From NCBI GenBank assembly GCA_016212845.1, contig JACRDR010000440.1:1-6068 (forward strand): DNA of 6,068 nucleotides, given 5' to 3'. Shown here in pieces: positions 5,612 to 6,068 of the stretch. Source of the stretch: Elusimicrobiota bacterium (GTDB taxonomy: Bacteria; Elusimicrobiota; Elusimicrobia; UBA1565; JACRDR01). Both the position numbers and the translations under genes were made by a program. How positions within the stretch are numbered: position 1 is the stretch's first letter; every line of letters begins with the position of its first letter. The notes below the pieces were generated by a model, which was given only the letters and a program-made list of their open reading frames with translations, had not been told where the DNA came from and did not search any database.

Positions 5612-6068
5612 ATGAAGAGTGTCCTCGCCGTGGCGTTCGTGCTGTCGTGCTTTCCGTATAAGGCCCGCGCCGAATTCGACGCCGTCGAGTTCCTCGGCGC
5701 CGCCCGAGCCCAAGCAGCCGCTTCGAACGCGCCCATCGCGGCGTCCACCAAGCACAAGATCGTCGTCGAGGCCGAAGAAGGATTGACCGTCACGCTCAAG
5801 TCCGCGACCTCGGGGTTCACGGCGCGAAACGAGCACCGCCTCCGTTGCGGCCACCTCGACGTCGACGCGGGAGTGGGAGACGTCTTTGAGCCGTACTTCC
5901 GCGCGTCGCGCCAAGCGAACTACAAGGGCGCCCCGGCGCTCGTGAGCCCGGCCGGACCCGGCGCTTGGCTCGTGGGATCGGATCCCAAGAAGGAAGGCGG
6001 CCGCTGCAACTACGTGTCCAACGGGCAGTACCTCCGATTCTCCGTCGAAGGGCCGGGGATCTCCGATA
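5612..6068 (+). CDS. Exported protein of unknown function (3' end outside window)
   Basis: 152 residues are visible before the window ends, with no stop. The N-terminus MKSVLAVAFVLSCFPYKARA is a good Sec signal peptide: basic Lys2, hydrophobic core, and ARA cleavage before Glu21. The cysteine at 13 is not in a good lipobox and comes too early for a typical lipoprotein. After a helical Ala-rich stretch (about 24-45), the mature part looks beta-rich: HKIVVEAEEGLTVTLKS (about 50-66), then RLRCGHLDV and, about 58 residues later, GGRCNYVSNGQYLRF. Two mature-part cysteines (about 81 and 139) could form a disulfide in the periplasm. No family is recognised. The start at 5612 fits the AGGA site and the signal peptide. 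The gene is divergent from the M13 peptidase gene and may share its control region. Confidence 0.78.
   Translation, partial: MKSVLAVAFVLSCFPYKARAEFDAVEFLGAARAQAAASNAPIAASTKHKIVVEAEEGLTVTLKSATSGFTARNEHRLRCGHLDVDAGVGDVFEPYFRASRQANYKGAPALVSPAGPGAWLVGSDPKKEGGRCNYVSNGQYLRFSVEGPGISD

Noticed and set aside
5648..5650. Lipoprotein cysteine at residue 13 of the exported protein
   Set aside because: The preceding V-L-S is a poor lipobox and the signal would be too short, while an ARA cleavage site follows at residue 20.
5485..5820. N-terminal extension of the peptidase frame by 112 residues
   Set aside because: It has no domain character, overlaps the divergent exported-protein gene and would bury the signal peptide that begins at 5484.
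1..6068. tRNA, rRNA, CRISPR array, insertion sequence or toxin-antitoxin pair
   Set aside because: No cloverleaf, regularly spaced repeat array, transposase motif or small toxin-antitoxin gene pair could be seen by reading both strands.

Overview
This is a GC-rich bacterial window with dense coding and almost no intergenic space. It has a plus-strand run of five tightly coupled genes (1-3116), a convergent minus-strand gene for a large secreted metallopeptidase (3151-5484), and a divergent plus-strand gene for an exported protein that is cut by the window end (5612-6068). Exported proteins with long Pro/Ala-rich linkers suggest a Gram-negative-type organism. The metallopeptidase's Ala/Pro/Leu-rich N-terminal extension, together with the GGGGTCTGACCCC palindrome, reminds me of high-GC Elusimicrobiota or Myxococcota/deltaproteobacterial metagenome genomes. 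That is an impression from memory, not a demonstrated placement.

Region 1-3116 reads as one operon segment. The tail of an unknown protein ends in an ATGA overlap with a GAF-PAS sensor protein. That gene ends in another ATGA overlap with a secreted or membrane protein carrying bactofilin-like glycine repeats. That in turn ends in a GTGA overlap with a cytoplasmic thioredoxin-fold protein of the peroxiredoxin-like type. The last gene, a small exported protein, starts inside the end of the thioredoxin gene. All four junctions overlap, so translation is probably coupled. The products have no obvious shared pathway: signal sensing, envelope, thiol redox, and an exported unknown.

The space between the convergent stop codons (3117-3150) is filled entirely by a perfect 35-base palindrome (17-base arms, one-base centre). 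It probably acts as a bidirectional terminator and may belong to a dispersed REP-like family.

Region 3151-5484 encodes an M13 (neprilysin-type) zinc metallopeptidase with a complete active site, a signal peptide and an unusual spacer of about 120 residues before the catalytic part. The 127-base divergent intergenic region (5485-5611) holds -10-like boxes in both directions, a 12-base perfect palindrome and an alternating CGGTC/GACCG array. These could be operator sites, but no regulator is visible.

I found no tRNA, rRNA, CRISPR array, transposase or clear defence system. No previously undescribed system is convincingly shown. The best leads are the output-less GAF-PAS protein within the coupled gene run, the palindrome between the convergent genes, the C10 tract, and the divergent control region.
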